A stretch of 64,000 nt of DNA from Progne subis subis. Its lineage: Eukaryota > Chordata > Aves > Passeriformes > Hirundinidae. The first letter of the stretch is position 1; every line of letters starts with the position of its first letter. Both the position numbers and the translations under genes were made by a program. Below are positions 20,037-33,447 of the stretch, one piece after another. The notes beneath the pieces are model-generated. The model saw only the letters and a program-made list of their open reading frames with translations. It was not told the origin of the DNA and searched no databases. The stretch spans positions 7,820,501-7,884,500 of the forward strand of contig JAKJHU010000024.1 of assembly GCA_022316685.1 (NCBI GenBank), in the 5' to 3' direction.

Positions 20037-23000
20037 CTGCACTGCTAGTATTCATGCTTTCCATATTTTGGCATCAGTGGTTTAAAAAAAGGTGATAAAC
20101 TGATAAACAGGAGAGTCAGCTCCCATAATTAATAAGCTGCTGGAAAACTGACTTTGTTTGAAACACCTTTCTTGTAATAGCTTTTATACTTGTAGCACTT
20201 ATATTATTTTTGAAGTTGTCACTGATGTGAGATCAGCTATTTTAATCTAACGCTTAGCTTTCCATACAAGTGATCTGTAAGTATGCATGCACACAAGGAT
20301 TTACTACTCTAAACCCAGAAGAAGCTACAGGTATTTATGTTTTTGAAGTCTAGCTTTCAAAACTCTCAGTTCTTTTCATTCTTCTTGTTTGGCAAGAAAA
20401 GAAACAAACCCCTATGGGTGATGTTAGAAATAAAAATCAAAAAATTGCAAATCTCTAAAAGCTGCCACATCCCTGCCCCAGAACTCTAGGCTTTAGTTAC
20501 TCTTTTCTATGTATGCTTTCTCTCAGATTAGCATTATAGAGAAGGCTGTATTTCCTCCTAGTGTACATCAGTTGAAGAGAGGTGGAGTTAACCCTCAGCT
20601 CACTGACTAGGGCAGAGCAGCAGCTGGACTGTCTGTGCTTTCCCTGTGCCTGCCGCGCTTTTGTCCAAAGAGCTGCCAGCACAGGAGCAGAGAGCCACGG
20701 TTCCTAAAAGTGTTCTGTTCCATAGCTGCATGCAGAAGAAGGTGGAAATACACACAGGAGAAAGTGTGCTGTGCTCAGCTGGCAGCATCCCTGGCAGAGC
20801 TTCGCCAGCCTCCCGGTGGGCACAGGGGGCTCCCGGCAGATGGTGGCACTGGGGCCTCACACCAAAGCAGCCTGTCAAAGAGAAGCCTTGTACCGAGAGG
20901 GGAGGAATACAGGTGTCACTTAAGGCAGCTAGCTTAAAATACTAAAAGGAGGACAGAACTACGGTAAGGAGAGTTCTTTTAGGAAATTGCCTGTGGACTG
21001 TATTTTAATGTTCTGAAGCGGTTCCCTCGAGCTATTTCACACAATACCCGGTTTTCTTGAGTTTCAGAAGCATTAATGATTTGATGGATACAGAATCACA
21101 GAAAGCTCCTGAACTCTTACTTTCTTGCACTGCCTTGAAGTTCTATTTTCAGCTAGTGGTTCAGAACTACAGAGCATTGCGAAGGGGCAAAAAAACTCTC
21201 TGTGGTGTTAACTGATACCTTCTTTGAAAGAAATTAATTTTAAACCAGAAAAGTTGGATGTTTATGAATGAAATTTTGTTTCTTTTTCCTAAGAACTGCT
21301 AAGCTACTAACCTAGATGCTTGGTTTAATGCAACAATTATAGTAATGAAATGCAACATTGGCTTTTGTGTCTGGTATCAGGGGTTTTTTTTCCTCTCTTT
21401 TCCAATACTTCTGTAGATATTTCATGAGGGTTCTTATGTTCAGAATAGAAAAATAGAAATTACTTTAAATGCTGTAAATATGAATAAAAATGTGGTGAGT
21501 AGCAAGCCCCTGTCCCCAGTTTAATATGAGGATAGTCCTATTTTAATCCTTCCCAAACATATGGCAAACAGTTCCTTGTATAATATCAAAATGGTAGAAA
21601 TGCCATTTTGTGCACATTTCAGTTTTATAGGACCTAAGATACTGGCTGCATACTGTCTAGCTATGTAAATCATCATGGGAAAGTTGGCTTGGTTTTATAG
21701 CAAATAACATTGCTGAGATTTTTCCCTATTAAAGTGGAACTAGGAAAAAATTAGTGCAAAAAATATAACTGAAATTTTAAAAAATCCTGCACCTAAAAAT
21801 TTCTGCTTTTAATGCCTTTTTCTACAACACAGTTCTGAATGAATTAGAAATTACTGAAGTACTGTTGAAGTGAAACCATGATCTGCTGAATTTTCACCAT
21901 AATAAGAATATTCCACTTGAAGATGCCAACTTGGACCAGGGTTTTTATGGAAGTCTCAAAACAATAGGATACTTTCAGACAGAAGTAGTCTTAAGTATTG
22001 GGATTTTACCAGGATGAAAATGCTTTTTTTTTTTTCCAACCTGCCTGAGGTGGAAATGCACTCTTTTAATTCCTGTGTCATTTTAATTTCACTAGCTTTT
22101 ACTTACCTGTCCTGTCAGCAATGAAAAGTGGACTTGGTCTGGAGAACAGACTTCACTCTATCCGATTCCACCGTATTGTTAGAAATAGTCTTCAGCAGCA
22201 ACAAGGCAGCTTTAAGAAATTAAAGCACAAACTCCTCAAAAATCATCTTAAATCTGTACCAAATTGTCCAAATTTAAAGACAGAACCAACCAAACTGCCT
22301 AACATTAGTATCATATATGGTAAAATCTTACACTGTGATTATGATGCCAGGGGGCTTCCTGAAAATCAACAAAGGAATCACTAGTTATAACCATTAAAAA
22401 TAAAGCCATGCTTTACTCTCAGTGAAGTGAGTAACAGGGAGATCAATGAGTCCTTGAAATTCCTTGTTTTTCAGTGACACATTGTAAAACTGTTTAATTG
22501 GCAGGAAAGGAATAATGGTTAAAATGCTCATTTCAGGCAGAATGTGCAGCAGTGGTAATTTCAAAGGGGAAATGGTGCTGCTGCCGTGTTCCCTAAGTTA
22601 ATTGCTGTAGATTAGCTTATGCTCTTAGAATGATATGTGCTAGTACATGTGTGTGCTTATATTTCTGGGCTTCCCATGTAAGGGGGTCTCTGTGTATTGC
22701 TGGGGGCATGTTTCATGCCCTCAGTGTCAGATAAAAAGGACCAGGTGACACCCAAGCTGTGTTTTCAACCCTTGAAATAGACACAATGCACCCCCATGAA
22801 CTAATGACAAAGCAGAAAGACTGTGAAAGACAAATTCCCTTTAGTCTTTGGGAAATAGATGACAAGAAGCAGTAATAATGACCTTGATTAAGAGCTTGGA
22901 ACATATTTGGGGAAATAGGAATTTCCTTTTAAAACATGAAATACATGTAAGTAAATGTAACTAGATCTTTCTTTGGGAGCTAACCTAGTCAGGTGCTATG

Positions 23001-26000
23001 GAAGCTAGGACTTCAGGGTCCAGACGCCCCTCCTAGGAGCCCCAGCTACTCTTGGAGCCCTTTCCTATGCTTTGTTTGGTTTGTGGGGGTTGTTTGTTTT
23101 GGTTTGAGGTGTTTTGTTTTTAGTAAACTTCCCCTGCTTCTCTGATGTCTCCTGTTATATTGCAGAGTTATTATTGTGGTGATAGGTCTCAGCTCCATCA
23201 GGATAACTGCCTTGTGCCTCTGCTCTCCTCTGACAAATGGAAAGCAGTGGTTGGAGCTGCCTTGCAGAGCTCTCGGCTCTCACTGGCAACAGGATAAATA
23301 TGTGCCCTAAAACTGCATGATTTGCGGGGCTTTGTCTTAACATTTTAGTGCATTTCTCTTGCTCACACTCCAATTTTAAATTACTCTTATTTTCAACAAA
23401 TACTGTGAGTTTTAGTTAATTCTGAAGTTCTGTAGATGTATATTCCATATGTTGTGCGCAGGTGATTAAGATTCTTCCCCATACATATAGAGTAGCTATA
23501 AGGAACACCTTGGCACTGTGGGGTTGTTTGTTTTTTTTCCTGGTTAAGAGGAGATTTATCCTAGCACTTTGTTTTCCTTGGTACTCCTGCTGTTACCACT
23601 TCTATTGCCCAAGGAAATGTTTCTACCTCAAATCCCTCTGCTTCCACAGTCTGTGCATAGACTGTGAATATAGGCCATAGGTCACACTTTGGAGAAAACA
23701 AAAAGGTGGAGGGAAAATGAAAAGTTACAGGTCTCAAGAAGGGGGTGACTTAGTGAACTTTAATGGCTTTTTACGTGAAGCAGCTCAGGTTGGGGATTCT
23801 TACAGCCTCCTTGATCATACTGTTCTGGCTCTGTAGAGCTGAAGCCAGAAGAGCGAGCTAAAACAAGGAGATGGATTTCTTTTTTTAATATATATTAATT
23901 AAAATACTGTCTGAATCTGATGAGAATTTTATCTGTCAGCCACTTCTCAACAAAGAAAATAAGATTTTTCATGAAAAAAATTATTTCACATTGGGTATTT
24001 TGTAGTCAGCTTATGAAGACCAAATGTTAAAGTAATTTGCCTAGATGTTGCAAAGTCTAGCTTGTTTAACAGGAAAGCATAATACATTAAATTAAGTACA
24101 AAGAAGTAATGAATGGCTACTTAACACTTGAAATTCACACTTTTAACATTTAGCAATGCTACAGCAATAGTTTAAGTTAGGCTGATATTTTTTGTGAGTT
24201 AGTATGACTTGCATTAATCATTCTGTTAAGGCACGAGTTTTTAATCTTTAGCTTCTTTCATGCTAAATTAAACCGTTTTAAGACCCATATAGAATCCACT
24301 CCTGTAATTCAATGTTATTAGCATGTGAACAATGCTTTTTCACTTTTAAATAGTGATTTGACTTTTTGGCTCTTCTTGCAAATGTAGTCTAAACACCACT
24401 GATGTCACTAGAAATACTTTGCTTACTTAGAGTGGGTATTTGGTTCCCAAATATAGTGGGTTTAATTCATTTGCATGAATTAAATATTTGGACAAGAGCA
24501 CAAATGACTGTGTTCTCTTATAGCCTGGGAGAAGGCAGTGGTTTGGTTGGGGGTGGGGTGGTCTCACAAGTCTAAGGTGATTTTCCTGAGTCAAACAGTG
24601 GTATTGGCACATATGTGCTCTTTCTACATAAGGTTTAATTATTCCATACAACTTTAAATGGTTTTACCTTCAAAGAGCTGGCATGGGCTTGGATTGCAAA
24701 ACCCAATAACGGAGTAACTGGAGCTGTCACTCATGAGATGGGAGACGTGGACTGAAATCACTTCACAGAAAGGGAGGGAATCTTGAGTGAATACTGTAAT
24801 GCTGTTTGGTAAAATGAGAAGGGAGAACCCTAACGTACTTTATAGTGATGTGCTAGACTCAATAAATGCCCAAGTCCTCTTTAGAAATACATAGGAAGCC
24901 AGGGCTTTCAACTTTCTACAGAATGTTCCAGCAGAAAACACACGTACCACCTTCCAGAAGAAGACTCACAAAACTGTCAGACCATTATGACCCCCTAAAT
25001 CCTTCTGTAGGCAAAGTCCAGTGATCATTCCATCTTTTCTTTGTGTATGTAAATGTAAACATCCTCTTTTAGACATCTTAACCCAAAATTTACCAACAGG
25101 TCTGTATGGTCTGAATTAATACATGAGAGGGTTGGTTAGTGAATAGCTGGACTAAATATGCAAATTACAAAGTTTTCTTTGAGGATTTATATGAGAAGAT
25201 GTTTTAAAAACTTTATCAATGTCAACATGTCAGCCTGCATTTCTCTGTGAAATCTTGAAACTGCTCTTTCATCTATGTTGTAAACACATCAACAAGTATG
25301 TAGAATGTCTTGACTTTGAAATGCTGTCACCTACTTTCTGTATTGTTGTCAGCAGTCAGCTTGTTATAAAAGTGTTTCATATCTAACTCTATTTCTTTTG
25401 GTAGTGTGTCAACATACTGCGTTTTTCAGCTGTGCTCCTTGCTGCCTCTTCCATTTTTATCAAAAATTCAGTGTGACAGAAGTTTTTCTTTTTCTTTGCA
25501 ACATGTTGATATCTCAGGTTCTCTACTGTCACCAAAGCAGTTGTGCTACTTTGAGGATAAGATGAGTCTGTGTAAACCATCTCATCTTCAGTGTTTTGTG
25601 CCAAAGTGCAGTGGGATTTTGTACTCAAATGTTTTTGTGATGATAAGTCCCCAGGTTTCAGTCATTGTCTTTACTTCTTTGTTCGGAAGTTTTGCGGAAT
25701 GTGTTCTGTTTAGTACTGTGCCTGCTCCTGAGAGGCTTAGCAATTTGGATTCCACAGTTTGCTTGGAACAAACCCATCTGAAGATGGACAATTTCTTAAA
25801 TGTGAGTGTACTCAGACATTCTATTCTGCTGCTTCTCATGTAACTTTTTGTTTTGGGGTTTGTTTTCAGAACATATCAGGAACTGGTACAATTGCCTCAA
25901 GTGCCCCAATTAGAATCTGAACATCTGTATTTAGTTACTGCATTCCAAAGTGTAAGACACTAGCTACTTTAAAGTTTTGAATTGTACTCTTTCACAAGGG

Positions 26001-26172
26001 TTTTCAGTCCCCAAAATACAATACTGCTGAAGTTTATAGCAGTAAAAATTTGAGTTGGAAAAAATATTCTGTTCAAATGCCTCTGAGACTTGTGCAATGG
26101 AATTGCATAGATTTATACATGAAGGGCAGTGAACCCATGGACTATGATGAAGTACTGAACAGCTAGCTTAAC

Positions 26173-26405
26173 CATAGAATCCTTTAGGTTGGAAAATATT
26201 TTTAATATCATCAACTCCATTCACAAACTCAGCACTGCCAAGTCCACCACGAAACCATGTCCCGTATTTGAAATCCCCCCACAGATGGTCACTCCACCAC
26301 TTCCCTGGGCAGCCTGTTCCAATGCCTGATAATCCTTCCCATGAGGAATATCCAATCTACATCCTGTCTGGTGCAACTTGAGGCCATTTCTTCTTATCCT
26401 GATAT
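26173..26405 (-). repeat. CR1 LINE 3' fragment
   Basis: Minus-oriented: CATAGAATCCTTTAGGTTGG, then CACTTCCCTGGGCAGCCTGT and GGTGCAACTTGAGGCCATTT. Diverged and intergenic between CDC7 and HFM1. Confidence 0.9.
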
Positions 26406-28794
26406 TAGATACTGGTGTCATTTTTGTGTATTGTGTCTTGCTACAAGAGTAGTTTCAAAGGCCAAGTCATGTGGAGTTCCTATATCAACATAGTTGCAGT
26501 GCTGTAAAACACAACTTCCTGGTACATGGTATCAGTCAGGAGGGTCAGCTTGTGTCCATCTGGAAGGACACACAATATTTCTACGCTTGTACTTTCTATT
26601 GTGTATTACTTGCACTGCAATAATATCCCAATGCTCTTTTCAGGACTAGACCACAATTTATTACCTGTGAACAAGACAGAGTTTTGGACTTAGCCTTTTT
26701 ATGATGTATCAGTAAATGTATTATCAAGCATTGAATTAGTAAATTTAAAACCATAAGGCTTAAGGCAATGACCATAAAAGTTGAAACAGGGAGAGAATAT
26801 AAACTTTGAAGCATGTATGCTTTCTACCTTAATGCAAGGAGAATGAACTTCATTTTTGAAGAAAGATCAGTGCAGGAACTTTTTTTCTCCTCTATGAGCA
26901 TAGATCACATTCCTGATAACTAACATATCATAAAGAAACATTTCCTAGTTATGGTATGTTTCAAAACCAGGTTGACATGAGCCAGAGATCAAACAAAATC
27001 TGTATACACGGACCCACTTTGAAAAAGCTAAGGATCTGTAGGGTGTTCAGATCACATAGTCTGCAGAAATTTAATTGGCACATTGTTGCTGTTTAACTTA
27101 AAATGCACAGCATAGCTACAGTATGGAAGATTATGAGAAATAACTGAATAAGTAGGCTGTCATCCTAGAAAGGCAGTTTCAAATTAACAGAATTATCTTT
27201 GGAAGATGTATGTGTCTTAGCCCTGACTACATCAAGCCATTAATCATACTGGCTGGACCCCCCACACTTTGCATATGGATCACACTACTGCTTTAAACAT
27301 GGTTTGTGGTTGTTTTATTCTTCCTTAATCAGTATAAATTTAATTATTAGGATGTGACCAGGGAAGGCAGAGAGTGAAGATGAAGTTTTCTGGAAATCTT
27401 TGGATGAGCATTTCAAAGAGAACAGTACCTAAAATATTTGTTTCTTCTTTTTTTTTTCCCCCCCCAAACAAAATGGAGTGGACACAAAGCCAAGAAAGTA
27501 AATTCCCTTGAGGAAGAATCAGACACATAATAGTTGGTAAGTGGCCATAGTGTCATCGTTTCCTCAAATCATTGTTTGCCAAAATAATAAACTACATTTG
27601 AAAAGATATAAACTTTCTTGGTAAATAAAAATACTACGTACAAAACAAAATGTATTCTAAAAATTCATCATCTATCAGACCTGTGTTTTCAAAACTCACA
27701 AATTTTCTTCTGTTCCTTGACTATGGACAAATATTTATTTTTTTACAAATGAAAATTATTTAGGAAAATAACCTAGAGATTTCCTAGTACAGTTATCTAT
27801 TTAAAAGAAGAACTCTAAAAAAAAAAAGTTACTTTTCAGGAGTTCTGAATATTTTAATTATAGAATTTTAATTTCCAATCCAAAGCAAGAAATCTTGCTG
27901 ACAGGAAATATTTTCAAAGGGCATGAACCATCAGAGGATCTGGAATCCAGATGTCAGCTGCATAGCTGTAAACGGAATTAATTCATAATAATTAAAATAA
28001 AAAGCTAATAAAATAAGAGCATTTGTTGTACTGCTGTTGAGATCTGACTTCAGCAAAATAGCTCTAGTTTAAAAAAATCCATTCCGTCCCTACCTTTAAA
28101 AAAGTACATTGTTGGAATTGACAAGATGAAAATAGCCAGATATTTTCCAAAACAGTGGTTGCAGATACAACTTTTGGGTTTGTCATCTGTAAAAAAAGAC
28201 TCCATGGACATTTTTCAATGAGACATTTTTTGTTTCATTTTTGAGGGAAGCAGCAATGACTTGGTTCCTAGGAGGTACATTCCAAAAGAGCAAATATCAC
28301 TACAGCATTAATCTCATTTTCTTTCCTTCTGCGCATGTCCTATTTATCAGCTGAGCATTTGATTCAGATATAGTGGAATTGTAAAGTATCAGCTATGTGA
28401 ACTATAAAGTCTATACTCAATATGGTATCTCTTTTGTCTATGTGCAAAATTGCTGAAGTGTCTATAGTGCATAAAATAAATGCTTGTACATGACAAGATT
28501 TGTTCAGGGCGGAGTTGTAAATGGGGAATGTGCTTGTTTTGTTACTTTGAAGCATAAGACTAATACTATACATAATGAAAATAGTTCGTCCTTAGTCTAT
28601 ATCTGAGGGGTTCATCCCTTTAAAGTGTAAAAAAAACCCCAAACCAAAGAAACCCACCACCACCAACAAAAAACCCCAACCAAAAAACCATATATGGGTA
28701 AGAAATTGAAAAAGCAAACTAAGGTTAAAAAGCACAGGAGAGAACACTTTCTCCACCTCACCACGAAAGAAAACCCACCGTGTTAAAACCACTT
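26406..28794. other. Intergenic stretch, nothing recognised
   Basis: AT-rich, with short homopolymers (such as T/C tract at about 27447-27467) and no convincing frame, RNA gene or repeat family. Confidence 0.7.
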
Positions 28795-28990
28795 TAGTTT
28801 AGCCCCGTAAGGATCCCAGTAGCGGAGCAGCATGCGCTGGGCGGGCGGGCGCGGGCTGCCGGCGGTGCCCGGAGCCGTGCCGCGCTCCCGCGCCGGGCCA
28901 GCCCCGTTCCGCGTTCCCGCGGGAGCCGCTCTCCGCTCTCCCGAGACCCGATCCTGCCAACACTCCGGCACGTGAGCAATGTCAGCCGCC
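28795..28990. promoter_or_regulatory. Small CpG island, no gene assigned
   Basis: About 200 bp of CpG-rich sequence (GGGCGGGCGGGCGCGGG at about 28839-28855) in AT-rich surroundings. A plus-strand donor-like GTGAGC follows at 28972. It could be an alternative HFM1 promoter or a lncRNA start. Neither is shown. Confidence 0.5.
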
Positions 28991-31089
28991 GCAAATCGAC
29001 TCATTCACCTGTTGGAGGTTTTTGCAGGGGTGGTGCCACATCCGGCCCACGTTTGTAAATCCTGGCCAACGTGATGGAATGGAAGAAACTCCCCTTTTTC
29101 CTCACCTAGCTAGGTAACTTCGTTTCTGCTGTGTTTTTATATGTCTCTTATTTTACTGGAAGAGGTTACAGGTACAAATATATTTTTAAGTTTATTATAT
29201 CTTTAATAAATTAATGATTGCCACCACCTCGAGCCCCGATAAAAATCACGCAGTTCAGGGGTTGCCTGTGATTTTGTGCCTTCTAACATTTCACCGTGAT
29301 GTCTACCGTGAGGAAGGGTGCTTTTTAGAGACCAATGGCTTTGTCATGTCTCTGAAATTGTGGATGAAAGAGAGAAGTCACCACCGATTGTGAGCTCACT
29401 TACATCTTCCTACTTTTCTACGTTTAATTTGTTTGTTGCTGATTTATTCGGTTTGTAAATTCCGGAGAAAATGGAATGTTCTAATGGCTCTGTATTTAGC
29501 AAGTATGTGAATTATTCTGTTATCATACGGATCACTGACCAATGTCTGGTGTTCGTGATTTTCTAGTTGTGTTGCTCCAGAACATGCAAGTTTATGACGA
29601 AGTATGTGATCTCCACGAGCTGGAAAGACTCAAAACATATGGCAGCTCAGATGTTAGGCTTGGGGAAAATCAAAAATTAAACTGTCTCAGAGCAGTTGAG
29701 AGACCGCTTTGCTATATATTTTATGTGATTTGTGTGTGTGTTGAGGGAGATGTCACCTAGGGAAAGGAATTGAAGAAAAAAAATAGCTTTAAAAAATGAA
29801 CTGTTTGTATTATGGCTTTAAACATTAAAGTCTGGTCAGCTAAAAGCAGATGTTGTGAGCTAAGATGGAAACTTGCCTGAGGCCAGAATCAAAGAAGGCA
29901 TTCACTAATCGTAAAGAGGAAAAGTGCTTTCTGGTTTCAGAATTTATTATATGCAAAAAATGAATGTTTGCGTGCTTATGAGAACAAGCATTTTCCCACT
30001 TTTGTTCAGATTACTGAATAAAATTGATGGCTTCAGAATCTAATTTCAGACAATGGGTTCGTTATCAATCCTGATTGTATTCTATGGTCTTTATAAGATC
30101 TTCTGTTATTTCATGCTGGCCAAGATGCTGTCATGTTGGAAGTAGGAATGAGGTGCTTCTCACCTTGGGCTGTCTGCCCAGTCACTAGATGGGCAGGTGG
30201 GTTAAACCATCTAAATGTGTGGAATAAAATTTATAATATTGTAATACGACACAATTCTGATGCAAGTATTTTAAAGGGAAGAATAAATAAGGGAAAGACC
30301 TGAATGTACTGGATAGTAAAAATGAACATAGTATTTCTTGCATTGAATTCTTAATTGGCCTGGGCCTGCACAACTTGAGTGAACACACATTCTGTAAATA
30401 TACACAATGTCTAAGAATTTGAAATGGAAGGTTAAAAATTAATATTTTTGAGAAACAAAACCAAAAGTTGATTAAATAAAAATTATTTATGTTAAAATCA
30501 ATCAATATTTGAGAAAATAGTCTCCTTTTCATCTATTTATGTATGAGGAAATACATATTTACAGTAGCTGCCTCTATAGTATTTGTTGAATGTCATGAAG
30601 CTTTGAACCAGCTTAAAATTTAGACTTCCTTAGACAGTTGTGCCATTTATTTAAAATTTGCTAGTTCAAAAGCTATGCTCTAATGGCAAGTCCAGAATTT
30701 TATGCTGCCATATTTCAGGGAGGAGGAGGGTAAGCAACCTCATTCTGCATTTTACAAACACTTTATGATATTTTTTTAATTCATATAATTTGAAGAATTT
30801 TGTTGCACCACTTGAGCAGCAAGGAAAAAAATATTTTCAAAAATCCTCTAAAAGGATCAATATTTTTGGTATCTTTATTTCTTCTTGCAGGAATAATTTT
30901 CCTGAGTCGTATGGTTCAGGAATCACCTGCCTTTTCTAATTTATACCACGGTCGAGGTGTGAGTAAGGACTTTTCAAGAGAGTAATTCCCAATCCATCCA
31001 CGCTTGGACAAGCTGTAAACCCACCACCACAGGGATGTGAAGTGTCTCCACATCTCTCCCTGGCAGTTTCTATGGGGAATTTGGGCCCA
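28991..31089. other. Intergenic stretch between two CpG islands
   Basis: The longest open frames are 72 codons (29542-29760) and 115 codons (minus, 30185-30532), neither with recognisable features. Donor-like sites such as CTAG|GTAACT near 29114 are unanchored. Confidence 0.6.
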
Positions 31090-31680
31090 TCCTCTGCCGC
31101 TGCAGGATTTCCGAGGGGAGGTTTTGTCAGATGCTGCGCCCGGGCCGCCTCTCGGGGAAGGCAGCGGGGGTGAGGCGAGCCCCGGCGCGGTGCGGGAGGC
31201 CCCGAGCCCCGGCGCGGTGCGGGAGGCCCCGAGCCCCGGCGCGGTGCGGGAGGCCCCGAGCCCCGGCGCGGTGCGGGAGGCCCCGAGCCCCGGCGCGGTG
31301 CGGGAGGCCCCGAGCCCCGGCGCGGTGCGGGAGGCCCCGAGCCCCGGCGCGGTGCGGGAGGCCCCGAGCCCCGGCGCGGTGCGGGAGGCCCCGAGGGCAG
31401 CGCCGGCCGCGCACCGTGGGGAGAGGCACCGCGGGCCGCCATCGCCGCTTCCCGCCGGCCCCGCTGAGGCGGCTGCAGCGCGCTGCTCCCCGCGGCCGCC
31501 ATTTCGCGCGGTAGAAGCGGCGGGAGGCGCAGAGTTCTCCTTCCTCGGTGGAGGGAGCGGCGGCTTGGCTGTGAGGGGCCTCAGGGCCTGGCAGCGCCCG
31601 CGGAGCAGCGCAGGGAGCTGGGGATGCACTCTGCGCCTCCAGGGCACCGGGCAGTTGCGGTTTGCTTGGGTTAGCACTCC
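31090..31680 (+). promoter_or_regulatory. CpG island, likely HFM1 promoter
   Basis: Strong CpG-rich block 2.7 kb upstream of the HFM1 start-codon exon. It contains the 27-bp tandem array, TTCCCGCC at 31449-31456, and CCGCCATTT at 31497-31505 overlapping TTTCGCGC at 31502-31509, resembling a YY1-type and a perfect E2F-type site. E2F-family repression of germline genes is established in mammals; applying it here is inference. Open frames of 230-254 codons in several overlapping frames are a by-product of GC content and a unit length divisible by three. Confidence 0.6.
31177..31392 (+). repeat. 27-bp minisatellite, eight identical copies
   Basis: Exactly 8 x 27 bp = 216 bp with no mismatch that I can see. 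The unit begins GAGCCCCGGCGCGG and ends GGGAGGCCCC, with about five CpG per unit counting the junction. Sits inside the CpG island upstream of HFM1. Confidence 0.95.
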
Positions 31681-31827
31681 TGAAGGTTGTGACCTTCACT
31701 TTGGGCCCCTGGAGAGAGTGCTGCGATGAAATACGCCGACTGAGGAAAGAGTTTGTTTTAGGAGGAAGGTGAAAAGGAAAGTGGCTTCCAAACTGAGCAA
31801 ATTGCCTCGTGACCTTCAGTGTCTGTG
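31510..31827 (+). other. Candidate first exon of HFM1 (5' end approximate)
   Basis: Runs from the CpG island to a strong donor CTGTG|GTAAGG (GT at 31828-31829). It would splice to 33396 or 34310. The start is arbitrary, placed just after the E2F-like sites. Confidence 0.35.
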
Positions 31828-33395
31828 GTAAGGTGTTTGTTAAAGCAGATACCCGAGAGAGGTCTTTGCTCTCAGGATTTGGCAAACACATCTCAGTAAA
31901 TGTGAATCTGTCATCTGTGCTGCTCCTGCAGACACCTACTCCCTCATTCTGCCATCTGGAATATGCATTTTCCCTATGGAATCAACGAGCATTGAGCGTG
32001 TGGGAAAGATGCTTTGTTTCCTGGCCATCTTGGAAACGTTGTGGGCTCCTCCCCACCATTCCCACGCCCGCCTTTTTTGCTTGCTTCTTTTCCTTTAAAA
32101 GTCCGAGAGACTTTTCACTGTTTCCCAGCTGCAGCAGGTGGGTGAATGAAGGGCTGCATAAAGGAGTGCGTTTCTTTTAGATTTCCAGTCTTGTAGAATG
32201 ACCACAACATCTCCTGCTATTTTTATTATATAATCAAGCAACTTGGCTTAATAGAGCTGGTTGAGGAAAAAATGACACGCAGAGAACAGAGCGGGGGCCT
32301 GGGAGATCAAACATTGTGCATAACAAAGGTTGCTCAAGAAAGGGAATAATAAATCCAGATATTTAAATGGAATCATCATATGTTGATGATTCCCCACCTG
32401 AGGTAGGAAAACCATTTCATACAGGTGTGCAGTATTTGCAGCTCCTCGAAGCTGATGGAGCAGTGGTTATTTACTTGGATAGGCACTAACACAGATTATT
32501 ACTATTTCATTAACAACTTGATTAGTGTTCCTCACAGATGCTTTCTGCTGCCGCTGCTGCTACCTAGCCTGAGAGCTCCTGCTTTACTGACACTAAAAGC
32601 ATGGAGGCAAAATTAAACACCTTTGTTAGATTTATCAGTGTGATTTCTAAATTCTAGATTTATTAATGTGAAGGGGAAAGTGGCAAAACCTGGCAGTGGG
32701 GGAGTGGCAGAAATTGGCAGAAGTGGTACTGCAGACACTGTGTGTAGAAGGGGCATTGACAGATTTCTTGTTTGAAGTTCTTCATGGTGTTCACAGATAG
32801 TTTTGATTACATGCTCTGTATTATGTTACTGTGAAATGCTTTCTTTTTTAAATTTGAAACCTCTCACTGGAATATTTGAAGATTTACAGATTCTGTGAAA
32901 GAAAATTACTTTTAAAATTTTTGACTCACAACTGACAGTCTACAGTAATTAGGTAAACCTGAAGCCTATTTGCAAAGCACTCTTAGTGACCCTTTTCATA
33001 TGTTACTAATGAGATGCTGGAGTACAAAAGAAGCGTCACCTTTGGTTTTGTCTCTTGTAGATAAAGAGGAAAGCTTTGTTTTGTTGTCTTACCTCCAGAG
33101 TTGGCCTTTATTGAACTTTATAAACTTTATTTATATTTTACTATTTGTTTCAGCAAGTCTAAGATTTTTGAGTCATGAAATCATCTGTGTGGTATTATTT
33201 TAGTAAGATCTATGCTTTTTAAAGTTGTCCTCAAGCAAAATTAAGAGCTCTAAAATTTCAACAGAAATGCATAAAAAGTATGTCTAATGCCTAGAGATGG
33301 TGCTACATGAAAAACATTGCAATTAGCTGGGGTATTTTTAAGACTGATGTATACAGTAAATAATTTAGAAATAATCTCTGGTCCTGATGTTTCAG
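31828..33395 (+). other. Presumed HFM1 5' intron
   Basis: No recognised repeat or gene. AT-rich except at its left end. Status as an intron depends on the candidate leader exons. Confidence 0.4.
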
Positions 33396-33447
33396 AATAA
33401 ACCTATTAACAGCTTCAAGGTGTTGGGCCTGTACCCCAGTTATCCAG
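33396..33447 (+). other. Candidate noncoding leader exon of HFM1
   Basis: A 52-nt segment with a good acceptor (CTGATGTTTCAG, AG at 33394-33395) and a near-perfect donor (ATCCAG|GTAAGTAA, GT at 33448-33449). It lies 0.9 kb upstream of the acceptor of the start-codon exon at 34310, which needs an upstream exon. No coding potential is claimed. The role is inferred from position and splice sites only. Confidence 0.5.

Larger units (their letters stand above)
9461..26172. other. Intergenic stretch, no supportable gene
   Basis: AT-rich non-coding DNA between the CDC7 promoter and the CR1 at 26.17 kb. It has only short open frames, none with recognisable domains. A donor-like CCA|GTAAGC at 9526 downstream of the island could end a divergent noncoding exon. 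Two blocks (about 15.95-16.25 and 20.6-20.9 kb) are somewhat GC-richer but show no splice-bounded coding frame. Confidence 0.7.

Noticed and set aside
30916..31891. Open frames of 188-254 codons on both strands across the 31-kb CpG island, with a nine-residue repeat.
   Set aside because: Five overlapping frames are open at once because the DNA is GC-rich and the repeat unit is 27 bp. No domain or start context is recognisable.
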